Origin: Blastobasis lacticolella
Taxonomy: Eukaryota; Arthropoda; Insecta; Lepidoptera; Blastobasidae
Length of the DNA: 64,000 nt
Direction: 5' to 3'
Assembly: GCA_905147135.1 (NCBI GenBank)
Contig: LR990044.1
Span: 8,560,122 to 8,624,121, forward strand
The first letter of the stretch is position 1, and every line of letters begins with the position of its first letter. The notes under the pieces were generated by a model, which saw nothing but the letters and a program-made list of their open reading frames with translations, had not been told where the DNA came from and did not search any database. The position numbers and the translations under genes were made by a program. Positions 1-10,225 of this stretch are shown in pieces.

Positions 1-199
1 GGTTAGTATTCAACTAATGTATGTAACGTAATAAAAGCCCTTAAGGTTGGGTGGCTACAATGCGTACAATATTAAGTAGACGTTTTTTAGATGGCCATAC
101 CTTTGTTTACGAGTAGCCCAATTGCATTAGGGTACAAATGTTTAGAATATGGACTTTAGAATACAGTGCCTAATACACCTACAAGCATGCTTATGTCAA

Positions 200-630
200 A
201 CGCTATAGTTTTACGTCGCGTCTACGCTACGTCCTAGCGTTTATTTGCAGGGTCCGTTTTCCTACACATTCTTCGCCACTTCGCCCAATCTTCGGCATCG
301 CGTTGGCTATCGCATCCGACTTAGCGATGTAAATCCATCGCTTCTTGGGCTGTCAAATGGGTCTCTTTCCTGATGCCGGCAGATTCAGGCACCTATTCCC
401 CACGTATCCCTGAGGCTTACGCAACACGTGACCACACCAGCGCAGGCGAGACATCTCTTACGCCAAGGTTGCCAAGGATTTACTCGTTGCGTAGGTTTTC
501 GGTAACTCCGCACATCCATAGCAGCATTTTCATTTCGTTGGCGTAGAGTTCGCGGACGTGTTTCGTGTCTTATCCATAGAGCATTACGAGTCTAATTAGA
601 CTCTTGTATAAGCCAATTCAGCTTGACAGG
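200..630 (-). mobile_element. LINE fragment, RT C-terminal end (degenerate)
   Basis: The minus strand reads, with interruptions, like the tail of a LINE reverse-transcriptase polyprotein: an LRWCGHV-type motif near 430-450, then a DSQRDAEDWAKWRRMCRKTDPA-like ending near 240-310 (split here by a stop). A related fragment lies at 8090-8330. It is diverged and non-functional. The clade is uncertain, perhaps RTE or L2-like. Confidence 0.5.
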
Positions 631-781
631 GAAATATTGTCGTGTTAGAGTCAAATATCACCACCACGACCACCAGCCAGCCAGCTTACTACCAGGTAAG
701 ATGGCGGTCAAATGCCTGGATAGCATAATAAAAAAAAATTGTTTTCTATTCACTTAACTGCGATGAACACACCTTTCTAGT

Positions 782-1123
782 CTAAGCTCCGGCAGTCCTA
801 AAGCGGTGTAACAGCACCTCTAAACTCGAGTAATTGCTGATGGAGCGATAATCGACTACCAAAGAATACATTGTTAGAACTGGCATTACGAGAGGAAATG
901 AAAGTGAACTGTTCATCTGATTAAGGTGTACAACATGATGCATAGCAAGGTATAAGCTTAATAGTGTTTTGGAGAAATCCTTGTAGTCTTTAGTAGTAAC
1001 ATTGGCGATAAGTCGGACGGAGAAATGATAATCGGAAATGGGTTTCCGAGCCCTTACATCAGGGCAGTATAGTAAGTTTATGGTTGCAGCACATCTCCCA
1101 TACTTCCTTCTGCATCGATCCAC
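782..1123 (-). CDS. Unidentified 113-codon ORF
   Basis: An open frame just outside the LINE duplication. It contains no motif I recognise and has no obvious splice context. It may be part of the neighbouring degenerate repeat or a chance ORF. I list it only because it is the longest open frame in this stretch. Confidence 0.15.
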   Translation of the reverse strand: MDRCRRKYGRCAATINLLYCPDVRARKPISDYHFSVRLIANVTTKDYKDFSKTLLSLYLAMHHVVHLNQMNSSLSFPLVMPVLTMYSLVVDYRSISNYSSLEVLLHRFRTAGA

Positions 1124-1135
1124 CTTGAGCCTCTT

Positions 1136-1147
1136 ACGTTGATAGTA
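1136..1147. repeat. Target-site duplication, 3' side of the LINE
   Basis: ACGTTGATAGTA; identical to 7266-7277. The flanking bases differ on each side (t/g here, c/a there), so the duplication is exactly 12 bp. Confidence 0.93.
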
Positions 1148-1170
1148 GGTTTAGGTTTAGGTTTAGGTTA
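1148..1170 (-). repeat. 3' hexamer tail of the LINE
   Basis: About three and a half TTTAGG units on the plus strand (AACCTA on the element's own strand) form the extreme 3' end, directly next to the target-site duplication. The unit resembles the insect telomere repeat TTAGG with one extra T. LINEs of this group often end in short tandem repeats rather than poly(A). Confidence 0.85.
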
Positions 1171-1230
1171 ATGGGCTCCTTTTTCCGCACTTGAACTCAA
1201 ACTTGGTCCTTTGTACGTAGTTAAGGCGTG

Positions 1231-4200
1231 CTAATTTAGCCAGCCCAGCTCCCTCCAGAAGTCCAGCAGTCTCTTCGGACGCTCGCAGATCTCTCGGAGG
1301 GACCCTGTTCCTAATGCGATTTTTACCCTGTGGTCCTTAAGTCCCTCACACTCCAGGACCACATGGGCCGCTGTTTCCTCGTCTACTAGGCATCCCCTGC
1401 ATAGAGGGCTGTCCGTAGCTCCTATCATGAACAGTAGTTTGTTCAGGGGGAGGTGTCCTGTTATTGTGCCAACTACTGTCCTGAGTTCTGTCCGTTTGAG
1501 ATCTAGCAGTTTATTAGTTAGTTTTGGCGATCGTTCGGTCACCACCAACTTTGACTGTCTACATCCAATTGTGTTTTGCCAACGTTTATTGTGCTGGTCC
1601 GTTGTGTGTTTGCTCACCCATGCTCGCAGTGTGTTAAAAGAGAGGGGTAGGGACGGAGGGGGACCAGCACTTTCCATCCCTGATCCCTTTCTTGCCAGCT
1701 CATCGGCGGCGTCGTTCCCCATTGAATTGCTGTGACCCTTGATCCATTGTATCGTAACCCTGTTTGTCAGGGAGATATCTTCAAGCGCCTGGTGGCACTC
1801 CAGGATTAGGGCAGAGTTTATACTGTTCTTTCCCAATGCCATCAAGACCGACATACTGTCCGATAAGATTCGGATGCCCTGGTCTCTTATACCGAGTCTC
1901 TTTACTCGCATGGCAGCCTGTGTGATTGCTACACACTCGCATTGGAATATGGTACTATGTTCCCCTAGTGGTATGGAACTCTTAATATTCAGATCCAGCG
2001 AGAAGATTCCTGCACCGGTGCCTTGGTCGGTCTTGGATCCGTCCGTGTAGATACGGACTTCTCTTATCCCAGACCAGTCCGCCTCCGTTTCCGCAGTTTG
2101 TATCTGGTATCTTTTGCCGAAAGTGAACTGTTTCGCGATTCGGTCACACTTGGCTTCAAACATAGGGTTACTCTGAACCATTGTTTCCCATAAGGTTCGA
2201 TGGGAGCTAAGTTTATTGTTCCATTGTTTTGTTATCTTAAGTCTTAGAATTGCCATCTTTGCCTCCTGCTGTATATGCAGATCAAGAGGTGGCAGTCCCA
2301 GTAGTACTTCAAGTGAAGCTGTTGGTGTCGAGCGCATGCAGCCCGTTATGGCAGAGCATGCCATTCTCTGGAACCGTTGCAGCCTGTTGACCGCTGTATT
2401 GAGCTTGGTTCTGGACCACCAGGCCACCGCGCCATAGGCAACGAAGGGCCTCACCACGGCTGTATACAGCCACCTGGCAATCCTGGGGGAGATTCCCCAT
2501 GTTTTGCCAAGAAGTCTGCTGCACTGCCACAGCGAGATGCTGGCTTTGGCCAGTTTGTGTTCCAGATGTTTGTTCCATAACAGCTTTTTGTCGAAAATGA
2601 CCCCAAGGTATTTGACCTCGTCTGTTAAGGATAGTTTGGTACCGAATAGCTTGGGGAGTCTGAGTTCTCCCAGATTCCTCTTGTGTGTGAACAGGACCAT
2701 CTCTGTCTTAGATGGATTGACCGAGAGGTCGTGCTCACTACACCAGCTTTCGACTATTTTTAATGCAGACCCCATGAGGTCGCATAGAACGTTCTCGAAT
2801 GGTCCGCTAATAAGTATGGCTATGTCATCTGCATAGCCAATTGTATGGAATCTGTTGTCATTTAACCGGCTTATCAGCTCATTGACTACAATATTCCATA
2901 ATAATGGAGATAAGACCCCACCCTGTGGGCATCCCCTAGCGACCACTGCTCTGGTTGTGTTATTTATCGTTATTCGAACGGCCCTGCGTCTCAGCATTGA
3001 GTCGATCCATCCGGCTATGGTATCCTTGACTCCGTGCTTAATCAGTGCCTGATTGATGCTCCCAAAGTGTGTTTTGTCAAAAGCACCTTCTATGTCTATG
3101 AAGACTCCTAGAGTGGATTGCTTAGACGTCATAGCGTGTTCGATGTGAGTCGTTACGCTATGCAATGCTGATTCTGTGCTTTTACCTGCAGTGTAGGCAT
3201 GCTGATTTTTGTGGAGAGGGTACTTTATTAGCGCCGAGTCTCTAATGTCTCTGTCGCATATTCTCTCTAGCACCTTCAGCAGGAACGATGTCAGGCTGAT
3301 GGGCCTGAAAGCTTTGGGTTGTGTATAGTCACTTTTGCCGGGCTTCGGAATAAACACAACCCTTACCTCTCTCCACTTCAATGGTATATATCTTTTAGCA
3401 AGGCAGGCTCGGTATATACTGACCAAATGATCAAGTAGTCTCCCACCACACCATTTCAGGAGGCCGGGGAATATTCCATCCGGGCCTGGTGCCTTGTATG
3501 GTAGGAAACTGTCCATTGCCCATCTTACCTTATCTCTGGTCACAACTTTCTCAACTTGTTCCCATTCTGCTTCACTCGGGTGGTGTTCCGCTGTCTCACT
3601 CCATGTCTGCTCATTTTTAATTTCGCAGCCTGGAAAGTGCGTGCCTAGCAGTAGTTCACATACATCCGAGTCCGTTTTGGTATATGTTTTATCAGGTTTG
3701 ATTAGTGATCCTAGGTTGTGGACTTTATCGTTACTGAGTACGTTTTTTATCCTAGCAGCCTGGGTGTTCGATTCTATACTGGAGCAGAAGCGTCTCCAGC
3801 ACTCCTCCTTCCGTTGCCGGACACACTTCTTATATTTATTCTGGGTCTCCTTGTAGGTATCCCAGTCACTGTCGTATCTAGTGTTTTTGGCCCTATTGAA
3901 CTGTTTCCTAAGTTTCCTTTTAAGTTTCTCCAGCTCAGGTCCCCACCACTGGTGTCGCGGTTTTGGTCCCGACTGGGGGGAAGTTAGGGGGCATGTCTGT
4001 TCGTAGGCGTCTGTTAGAGTCAACGTTATCTTGTCAACCTGTTTGTCTATGTCATTGTCTGTATGGTAGGTGGGTGGTATTACTATCTTCGCTAGGGATT
4101 TCTCCGCACCGATCGCGTACCTAATACGGTCAGTTTTGCGAGGATTTCTGCTCACACTCCTTTCCCGGTTTTCTATGTTCAATTTAAATCTGACCCAGCG

Positions 4201-4878
4201 GTGGTCAGAGCATGAAGCCTCGTCAGACACATGCCAGTCCGAAATTAGGTTAGATGCCCGGTCCGATGCTAATGTCAGATCTATTATTGTTTGAGCCCTT
4301 CGTGTTACAAAAGTGGGTTCTGCGCCCCGATTTATTAACGAGAGTTTGGTTGTCATAAGATAATTAATGAGATCCTCACCTCTGCCGTTCGCGGTCTCGC
4401 TCCCCCACAATGGGTGGTGCGCGTTTGCGTCCGTTGCGATGATTACCTCTAGGTCCTCTGCTTCGCAGTGCTGGATCAGACCTGCCAGCTCCGGTGTGGG
4501 TGCCTCAGCGTCACTCGGAAGGTACGCCGACGCGAGCACCATCGGCGGCAGGTTGCTGTTGGGCGCGTTCCTGGTCCTGACAGTAGTCAGATTCCTGGAA
4601 CAATACTCTGTTAGGAGTACGGCGCTGACATGCTTGGGGACGTATATACACGTACGAGGATTACCCACCGTGGTGTCATAAATTAGGTCGCCTCCCAAGC
4701 TGCTCAGACCGTAGACCCTCCCCCCCCTGATCCACGGTTCCTGGATCATGGCTACGGTCGATGTTTGTACCTCCAACAACCTGCGTAGGGAAGCCGTTGC
4801 AGTCTGACTGTGTTGGAGGTTGATCTGTAGTACGCTTATAAAGTTAAGAGGAGCTGGAGTCATATGTAGCGAAGCCAT
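1231..4878 (-). CDS. LINE ORF2: endonuclease-reverse transcriptase-RNase H polyprotein
   Basis: An intact 1215-residue ORF. The first ATG is at 4878; an open GTG codon precedes it and another ATG follows at 4863. Domains in order: APE-like endonuclease (residues about 10-230, with IQEPW, TDANAHH and the terminal SDHRW motif); reverse transcriptase with the DIEGAFD aspartate near 593, CPQGGVLSPLLWN, and YADD near 681; RNase H with YTDGSK near 943, SDSMSV and GHSNSMGNDAADELA; and a C-terminal C-x2-C...H...C motif (CRGC...HVVLEC) near 1159-1175. These carry out target nicking and target-primed reverse transcription. The start overlaps the ORF1 end by 35 bp in another frame, so translation probably couples by reinitiation or frameshifting. 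No inactivating change is visible. Confidence 0.95.
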   Translation of the reverse strand: MASLHMTPAPLNFISVLQINLQHSQTATASLRRLLEVQTSTVAMIQEPWIRGGRVYGLSSLGGDLIYDTTVGNPRTCIYVPKHVSAVLLTEYCSRNLTTVRTRNAPNSNLPPMVLASAYLPSDAEAPTPELAGLIQHCEAEDLEVIIATDANAHHPLWGSETANGRGEDLINYLMTTKLSLINRGAEPTFVTRRAQTIIDLTLASDRASNLISDWHVSDEASCSDHRWVRFKLNIENRERSVSRNPRKTDRIRYAIGAEKSLAKIVIPPTYHTDNDIDKQVDKITLTLTDAYEQTCPLTSPQSGPKPRHQWWGPELEKLKRKLRKQFNRAKNTRYDSDWDTYKETQNKYKKCVRQRKEECWRRFCSSIESNTQAARIKNVLSNDKVHNLGSLIKPDKTYTKTDSDVCELLLGTHFPGCEIKNEQTWSETAEHHPSEAEWEQVEKVVTRDKVRWAMDSFLPYKAPGPDGIFPGLLKWCGGRLLDHLVSIYRACLAKRYIPLKWREVRVVFIPKPGKSDYTQPKAFRPISLTSFLLKVLERICDRDIRDSALIKYPLHKNQHAYTAGKSTESALHSVTTHIEHAMTSKQSTLGVFIDIEGAFDKTHFGSINQALIKHGVKDTIAGWIDSMLRRRAVRITINNTTRAVVARGCPQGGVLSPLLWNIVVNELISRLNDNRFHTIGYADDIAILISGPFENVLCDLMGSALKIVESWCSEHDLSVNPSKTEMVLFTHKRNLGELRLPKLFGTKLSLTDEVKYLGVIFDKKLLWNKHLEHKLAKASISLWQCSRLLGKTWGISPRIARWLYTAVVRPFVAYGAVAWWSRTKLNTAVNRLQRFQRMACSAITGCMRSTPTASLEVLLGLPPLDLHIQQEAKMAILRLKITKQWNNKLSSHRTLWETMVQSNPMFEAKCDRIAKQFTFGKRYQIQTAETEADWSGIREVRIYTDGSKTDQGTGAGIFSLDLNIKSSIPLGEHSTIFQCECVAITQAAMRVKRLGIRDQGIRILSDSMSVLMALGKNSINSALILECHQALEDISLTNRVTIQWIKGHSNSMGNDAADELARKGSGMESAGPPPSLPLSFNTLRAWVSKHTTDQHNKRWQNTIGCRQSKLVVTERSPKLTNKLLDLKRTELRTVVGTITGHLPLNKLLFMIGATDSPLCRGCLVDEETAAHVVLECEGLKDHRVKIALGTGSLREICERPKRLLDFWRELGWLN

Positions 4879-6445
4879 CACTACCTAACAACTCCCTCTC
4901 CTCTTCGGACGAGGATTCCCTGTCCGCCGTTAGCGTAGCTTCCTGTCGCTTCTTAGAAGCATCAGGAGGCCTCGCTGTGGTCGAGACCTGGGTAGGAACA
5001 GCGGTGACGCGGCCTGGTTTCCCCTGGCTGACCTCAGTCGTGCGACTGGGTTTGCCTTGAGGATCCCCCTCGCCCCCAGGGAGGGCCCCAGGGTCGAGGT
5101 TTGGCTGTATCTGCTGCTCCTGGGGAGGCACGGGTGCGTCAGCCGCACTAGCGCTCTCCTCATCCCCGTACTTGACGTACACGGAGCCGACTCTGTAGCA
5201 CAGTCGTCTCCCGTTCTTATCTAGAAGGGCTACGTCGGCCTGCAGTATGCCCAGTATCAGACGGAGTTGCCCCTTCTCCTCCTGCACCTCCGAGTGATAC
5301 ACGGCCCACTGGTCGACGGCATGCCACGGGTTTTGTCCTACGAGGCGACGCCGGACAATGTCCAAGCCTTCGCCCCCGTACTTTGGTATTAGGACGTACG
5401 CCTTGACCCTTTTCGGCAATTCAGACTGGCGTTTTACCACCAGTCTGGTACCAGGGTGTGGTGTTTTGAACGTCTCCACATTGTTGCGGAGCCATTCCAC
5501 CGAGCGATCGTCCCAGCACCAAAGCTTGACAACCCCCTCGCCTAGTATAGGTCGTCCCCTAAAGCCTGGGGCCGAGGTCGCCGAAGCACTGCCGCTGGGA
5601 ATCCCCAGTTGCCGGTCAATTGCCTCGTCGATCTCGGCCTCAATGGCCTCGAGGTGTTCCGCCTTGAGTTCGCGGAATGGCTCCGTGAGTATCGCCATGC
5701 ACAAGTCTTTTGACTTCAGCGCGTCGGCGTAGTTCACGGAGCCCTCCGGATGGCGTTTTGTTTTTGGCCGTTTTGCAACGTCCGTTGGTGTTATTGAATC
5801 GTCCGGGCGATTCCGTTTTGCGGGCTTGCTGCTGTCGTCTTTCGTCTCGACGACCGGGGTCGACTGACGTGACGCCACTTGCTTCCCTGCTCTTTTGCCT
5901 CTATACAAGCGGGCTTTAAAAGGCTCTGGTCCTCCTCTGGCTGCTGGCACTGCCTTAGCACTGGCCGTCGCTGCTACCACTGAGGTTGCTGCGGCCGGCA
6001 ACGCGCTTGGGCTCGGGGTCGCCTCCACTGATGAAAGCGCCCTGTTGCCATCTGCCTCGAGATCCCTAGCCTTCTTCGCCTTGGCTTTCGCCTTCTCGCG
6101 CCTCACTTTGCTAGAGACTCGCTTTTTTTTCTTTTTTTGCTTTGTTGATTTGGCTGATGCCGCTGTCGGCTGTGGTCCGGGTCCGCCCACGCCCGAGATA
6201 TCCCTCCTTAGAGACGATGTCTTCCTCGGAGTGACGCTCGGCATGGCCTCCTGTAGGTCGGATAGGTCCATTGCCGTACTTGCAGCTTCAGCCGCTGGTG
6301 ATGTGGGTACATCTCCTGGTGCTACCAAAGTTGGCGCAGGAGCTGCTGGTATTTGTGATACCGAGCCTGTACAGGCTGCGGTTGTTGTTGGCGCATTAAG
6401 GGATGCTGCCAAAGGGTTTGGGTTGGTTTTGAATTTATTATCCAT
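4844..6445 (-). CDS. LINE ORF1: gag-like nucleic-acid-binding protein
   Basis: The ORF is open from 6517, but the codon there is GTG. The first ATG, at 6445, gives 533 residues beginning MDNKFKTN, and I chose that start. An Ala/Pro/Ser-rich N-terminus is followed by a strongly basic stretch (KQKKKKKRVSSKVRREKAKA, about residues 100-120). A globular C-terminal half includes KLWCWDDRSVEWLRNNV and, further on, WAVYHSEVQEEKGQLRLILGI, a pattern like the DUF4780 domain found in many insect retroelement proteins (by memory, not by search). No CCHC zinc knuckles are visible, which is unusual for ORF1 of this group. The end is acidic and Ser-rich. It stops with TAA inside the start of ORF2. Confidence 0.9.
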   Translation of the reverse strand: MDNKFKTNPNPLAASLNAPTTTAACTGSVSQIPAAPAPTLVAPGDVPTSPAAEAASTAMDLSDLQEAMPSVTPRKTSSLRRDISGVGGPGPQPTAASAKSTKQKKKKKRVSSKVRREKAKAKAKKARDLEADGNRALSSVEATPSPSALPAAATSVVAATASAKAVPAARGGPEPFKARLYRGKRAGKQVASRQSTPVVETKDDSSKPAKRNRPDDSITPTDVAKRPKTKRHPEGSVNYADALKSKDLCMAILTEPFRELKAEHLEAIEAEIDEAIDRQLGIPSGSASATSAPGFRGRPILGEGVVKLWCWDDRSVEWLRNNVETFKTPHPGTRLVVKRQSELPKRVKAYVLIPKYGGEGLDIVRRRLVGQNPWHAVDQWAVYHSEVQEEKGQLRLILGILQADVALLDKNGRRLCYRVGSVYVKYGDEESASAADAPVPPQEQQIQPNLDPGALPGGEGDPQGKPSRTTEVSQGKPGRVTAVPTQVSTTARPPDASKKRQEATLTADRESSSEEERELLGSDGFATYDSSSS

Positions 6446-7265
6446 AAAAAGATCGATCAAAAATTCATCTCTGGCGGCGTTCCACCCTCCTTGGAGCCCG
6501 CAAAGTGGGGACGGCACGCGAAAAGTTCACGCACCGCCAGAACTACCCCAGAGATATAGGTCCCTTTTTGCAGAGAGTGTCGGGCCGGAACTGGTCAGGT
6601 GCCCTGACGCGACTACCGCAGTGGAACCGCAGCTGTCGCACAGAACGCCCATCCGTCCGTCCGTCCCCCTACAAACCGGCGACCTAGCCTAGCGGCCCTC
6701 TTACGGGATGCCTCAGCCGATTGATCATAGGTGGCTAACCTACAACCGCCCGTTTGAGGAGAAATCCAGGCCGAAGAGGAGTGTTGCGTTTAGGCGGGCA
6801 CTTAAACCAACGACCGGCCCACCCAACGCTCAGCCTCCAGGATCCCTTCATCCCCCCGTACGGGTCTCCACGCACGGCACAAACACGTGGGTGGCACAAG
6901 TTGCCCTACCTGCTGTCTAGCTGGATGACGCGACAGAAGGCCCCCGACTGTTGTGCCACATGCCAGTCGGGGTAAGGACGAGTTGGAGGGGACCGGTTAT
7001 GGCGCCGGTTGTTCGCCTTCGCCACATCACATGTCCGCTACTACGGCTCCGAGCGGAGTTTGAATCTCCAGGTGTGGACTCGTTGTGAGCCGCAGCATTA
7101 CCAGGGTGGACGACGCGGACGTCATGTGAGGACTTGATGATAGGTGCCATTGCCCGGGTCCACTTCCCGGGCATGCACTGGGCAAGATGTTGTTTCCTGG
7201 TGCTTACTGGTGGCTCTCCCCCCAACTGGATTACCACCCCAGGGCCCAGACTATCACCCCCACCC
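6446..7265 (-). other. LINE 5' leader
   Basis: An 820-bp GC-rich segment upstream of the ORF1 ATG, sharply different from the AT-rich flank beyond 7266. LINEs of this class usually carry their internal promoter here; no specific promoter motif was identified. Confidence 0.7.
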
Positions 7266-7277
7266 ACGTTGATAGTA
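7266..7277. repeat. Target-site duplication, 5' side of the LINE
   Basis: ACGTTGATAGTA, the partner of 1136-1147. It fixes the 5' end of the element at 7265, where the minus-strand sequence opens with a G-rich run. Confidence 0.93.
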
Positions 7278-7498
7278 ATTTCATTTATTTTATTTGTGTG
7301 GTTTACAGCTGTTATATTATAATACATAAAAAATAGCTTATCTAAGAGACACATAAATTTGATAATATCCAAGTTATTTATGACATACTAGGTACTTTTA
7401 CTTTAGATACATAATACTTACACGTACCTAGTCTAAAATAAATTGTAAATTTTAAGTGATATGTTTTTAAACTAATAAATAATAAGTAGAGAACACAT

Positions 7499-7504
7499 TT
7501 TATT
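7499..7504 (-). terminator. Candidate poly(A) signal, NPC2-like B
   Basis: AATAAA on the minus strand about 207 bp past the stop. In such AT-rich sequence this could be chance. Confidence 0.25.
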
Positions 7505-7710
7505 TTTAATAATAAGTTTAATAGGTACGCAGATACGCACTACTTAACAAGTACAGCTTAGGTACTTTTTTATCTCCTCCTTCGTCACCATTAGTACTTA
7601 AAACATATCTTGATAAAATTGTTATCCAACATCAATCTAACATGTGTGAATACTTACAGCAAAGTTATTCTTTACAACAAAAACATTTTGTTGATCTTTT
7701 CTATTATTAT

Positions 7711-7797
7711 TTACTTTACTTTAACATTGAAGGTGAAACAACAAATCTTTGAGGCGTCGTCTTCATCCCACATCTTCACTTTCACTGGGAATTTGTT
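7711..7797 (-). CDS. NPC2-like B exon 4 with stop
   Basis: Acceptor ATTCCAG before 7797; 28 codons ending CCFTFNVKVK and TAA at 7713-7711. Phase 0 with exon 3. Confidence 0.9.
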   Translation of the reverse strand, partial: NKFPVKVKMWDEDDASKICCFTFNVKVK

Positions 7798-10193
7798 CTG
7801 GAATATGAGAAGTTTGTGATTGTACCAACTGAAAATGTTTCAAGTTCTGAGATAGGTAGTTATTTAGGATCATGATTATGAACTTGAACTCAATCTGTTT
7901 AATTGAAATTAATAGTAGCAAACTAATAACTTACGTCCGATTGTAATTGAATGCTATCAATATGTTTATGTATGTATAATTTTTCATAAAACCCAAACAT
8001 AAAAATCGTAAATTGCATGGACGTCAGTTACCTCCTTTATATAATTATATTAGGTAATTAACAGCACAGAGTAACTAGGTATATACCTAGGTCCTCTCAG
8101 GTCAATCCCGGCTTCTGCCAGGGTCCGCTTTCCTGCTATAGAGCTCTGAGATAGCTCCTCCACTATTCCCGGTATTCAGCATCCTACCATCCGCGTCGTA
8201 GGCTGTTAGCTCTCGCATCCGACTCAGCGATGTCAATCCATCACTACCTAGGCCTCCCGCGGGACCTCTCGCCTAATACCGGCAGGTTTTTGGCATATAT
8301 TTCCCACGTAGGTACTTACCTATCCCGTGACCAAAGTACTACAAAAATTTAATTACTTACCTTCGAAAACGCTTTCTCAACAGTGAAGTCGACGTCGAAG
8401 ATCTGTCTCGTGGCGGCTGCAATCGGACACGTGAGCAGCGCACACGCATTTGTGGATGCCTTCAGTTCCTTGTCGAAGCGGCCGGTGTTGGTGACGTCAC
8501 CGTACATGGCCAGTTGTAATTTGGACAGCGGGAATACTGAAAGGTTTTTTCGGATAATTTAGTTATATTATATGATTGTTGCACGATCCTCAATAGTGAG
8601 GGATTGAAGATAAATATTATTGTTTGACATAATGCACATGGCTACGTTATGTCATCGCATCGCTCGCGATCGACAGGGAGTCCAACCTCACAGCTTAGAA
8701 CCAAAATGTTCCCATACTGTGCGGTTTCAAAGGAACTTTCTGTAAAACTCATTGGTTCTGGAATGAGCTCCGTACTGATGTTTCCTCTCGTTACGAGGTC
8801 GGCAACATGCCAGGATACTCCTGGTGTTGCAAACATCCACATATATGGCAACTGATTACCATCACCGTTACCATCAAGAGTTATTTGCTACGGATAGAAT
8901 GATATGGATAGAATGTTAACAGATGTGCCGGAAGGTTATCTGGAATATAGGTCCCGTAGTTCCTACCACATCGCGTTTGCGTTTTAGTGTTATGGATTTC
9001 CCTTTATTAATGTTTTGCTTCCGCACCGCATTTGCTTCTCTTAGAATAGGACGGTGACGTTAACACACCGATGATGAGATGCGAGTTCTTTCAAACTGGG
9101 TGATCATTTTGGTTCTATCACTACGACCCAGAGGTTGACACATCACCTCCTGATGTCAGACACCAGATGCAGCATTTCATTTATTCCTTGTGGCACTTTT
9201 ATCCGTGCAGTGTCACGGCGACTGTGGTGACATGCTGAGTATGGACCCATTGCACTCTCCACATGGCACATGTAACGTGATTAGAGTATATTTTTAATGT
9301 TGTGCCGTGTGTCTGAGTTGTTGTAAAAAGTGTTTTACTTACTTTACTAAATAGATAGAATGGACCGTCTGCCCGAGGCCTCCTCTTAGCACTTGAAAGA
9401 AAACTTTGCGATCATCAGCTGCCTATCAGGCTTGTTCAGTACATACTCGTACGTAATTTGACTCATGTCCTATTTTACCACTTATGAAAAATAAATGGAA
9501 CGAGAGCTATTGCTGTGGTGAACACTACTATGGTATTTTCGGCCAGACTCTGCACCAAATAAATATTAGGTATTAGATAAGTACTCACGAGGTTGCATGT
9601 CCACGGTCAGGGTGTAAGGTTTGTTGCTCTTCAGCATGCAGAAATTCGGTGCCGATGAGCATGGATCCAGAAGTACATTGTATACGTTGCAATTAGAGGC
9701 GTTCTCTGAAATTGTTGAGATAATAGGTCAAATAAAATTTCAGACACCAAAAATCCAGTACTTGAGGCCTTTTTGCTTGGTTCACCGATTTAATCGGTGT
9801 ACATTGCAAGAGGCCTGCCCAGCTGATACGTGGTACCAGTAAACAAAATTAAAATTGAGAAGATCAATATTTGCGTTAAGTATTATTAGGTTCTTGTACA
9901 CAGTGACAACAGTATCTAATTATTCACTTTTAATACCGATAAGTTTAGCTACGAATTGTTGTACTCGTATATTGATAACTTTATGTTTATTTGCTATCGA
10001 ACGTGGCACTCTGACATTTAGACAAGAGCTGATAGTGCAAGCACGATTTAGGTGCATGGATCTCAAGTTATGACATCAAAGAAATGGGTGGTTCTATGAC
10101 CCGTCACTTACCGTCTTTACACAATTTCTTTGTCAAAAACTCAGCTTCCACGCTGAGTATGTAGACGAATGATAGTAGCAAAACTCGCGTCAT
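7711..10193 (-). CDS. NPC2-like (ML-domain) secreted protein, gene B, four exons
   Basis: Exons 10193-10112, 9705-9589, 8536-8361 and 7797-7711 join in phase (1, 1, 0) into 153 residues, the usual size for NPC2/ML proteins. All introns are GT-AG. Residues 1-17 form a signal peptide. Cysteines at 25, 33, 43, 50, 98, 103, 144 and 145 match the disulphide layout of the family, and the ending (WDEDDASKICCFTFNVKVK) is the typical last beta strand. ML proteins fold as a beta sandwich and bind sterols, fatty acids or other lipids; in insects the family is expanded and some members take part in immune recognition or chemosensation. The lipid bound here is unknown. It is a tandem paralogue of the gene at 13029-20516. 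The intron between exons 3 and 4 holds a LINE fragment. Confidence 0.92.
8090..8330 (-). mobile_element. LINE fragment in NPC2-like B intron 3
   Basis: Similar to 200-630 (shared words around GGTCCGCTTTCCT, CGCATCCGACT.AGCGATGT and AATCCATC). Diverged 3' coding remnant of a LINE; no complete ORF. Confidence 0.5.
8361..8536 (-). CDS. NPC2-like B exon 3
   Basis: The acceptor CTTTCAG precedes 8536; donor GTAAGT at 8360. It encodes LQLAMYGDVTNTGRFDKEL...NACALLTCPIAAA...FDVDFTVEKAFSK. The C-x4-C pair is the central NPC2 disulphide region. Confidence 0.9.
9589..9705 (-). CDS. NPC2-like B exon 2
   Basis: The acceptor (TTTCAG) precedes 9705; the exon takes two bases to complete a split GAG codon and encodes CNVYNVLLDPC...FCMLKSNKPYTLTVDMQP. 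Donor GTGAGT at 9588. It corresponds to the first disulphide-bonded hairpin of the ML domain. Confidence 0.9.
10112..10193 (-). CDS. NPC2-like B exon 1
   Basis: ATG at 10193, 27 codons plus one base: signal peptide MTRVLLLSFVYILSVEA, then EFLTKKLCKD. Donor GTAAGT follows at 10111. Confidence 0.88.
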
Positions 10194-10225
10194 GGTGCAC
10201 AGAACTTTCCTCACGGACTAAGTGA

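Larger units (their letters stand above)
1148..7265 (-). mobile_element. Near full-length LOA/R1/I-group non-LTR retrotransposon
   Basis: The element is bounded by a perfect 12-bp direct repeat, ACGTTGATAGTA, at 1136-1147 and 7266-7277, which marks a target-primed insertion. Read on the minus strand it has a GC-rich 5' leader (about 6446-7265), ORF1, an overlapping ORF2, a short 3' UTR and a tail of AACCTA-type hexamers instead of poly(A). Both ORFs are uninterrupted, so this looks like a young copy that may still be competent. The endonuclease-RT-RNase H order with a C-terminal cysteine/histidine motif fits the LOA/I/R1 group of LINEs. The exact clade is my inference; an RT phylogeny would settle it. 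It lies about 430 bp downstream of the stop codon of an NPC2-like gene. Confidence 0.92.

Noticed and set aside
5895..6692. 265-codon plus-strand ORF opposite LINE ORF1
   Set aside because: It is the antisense shadow of the GC-rich ORF1; the minus frame carries recognisable domains and proper start and stop context.
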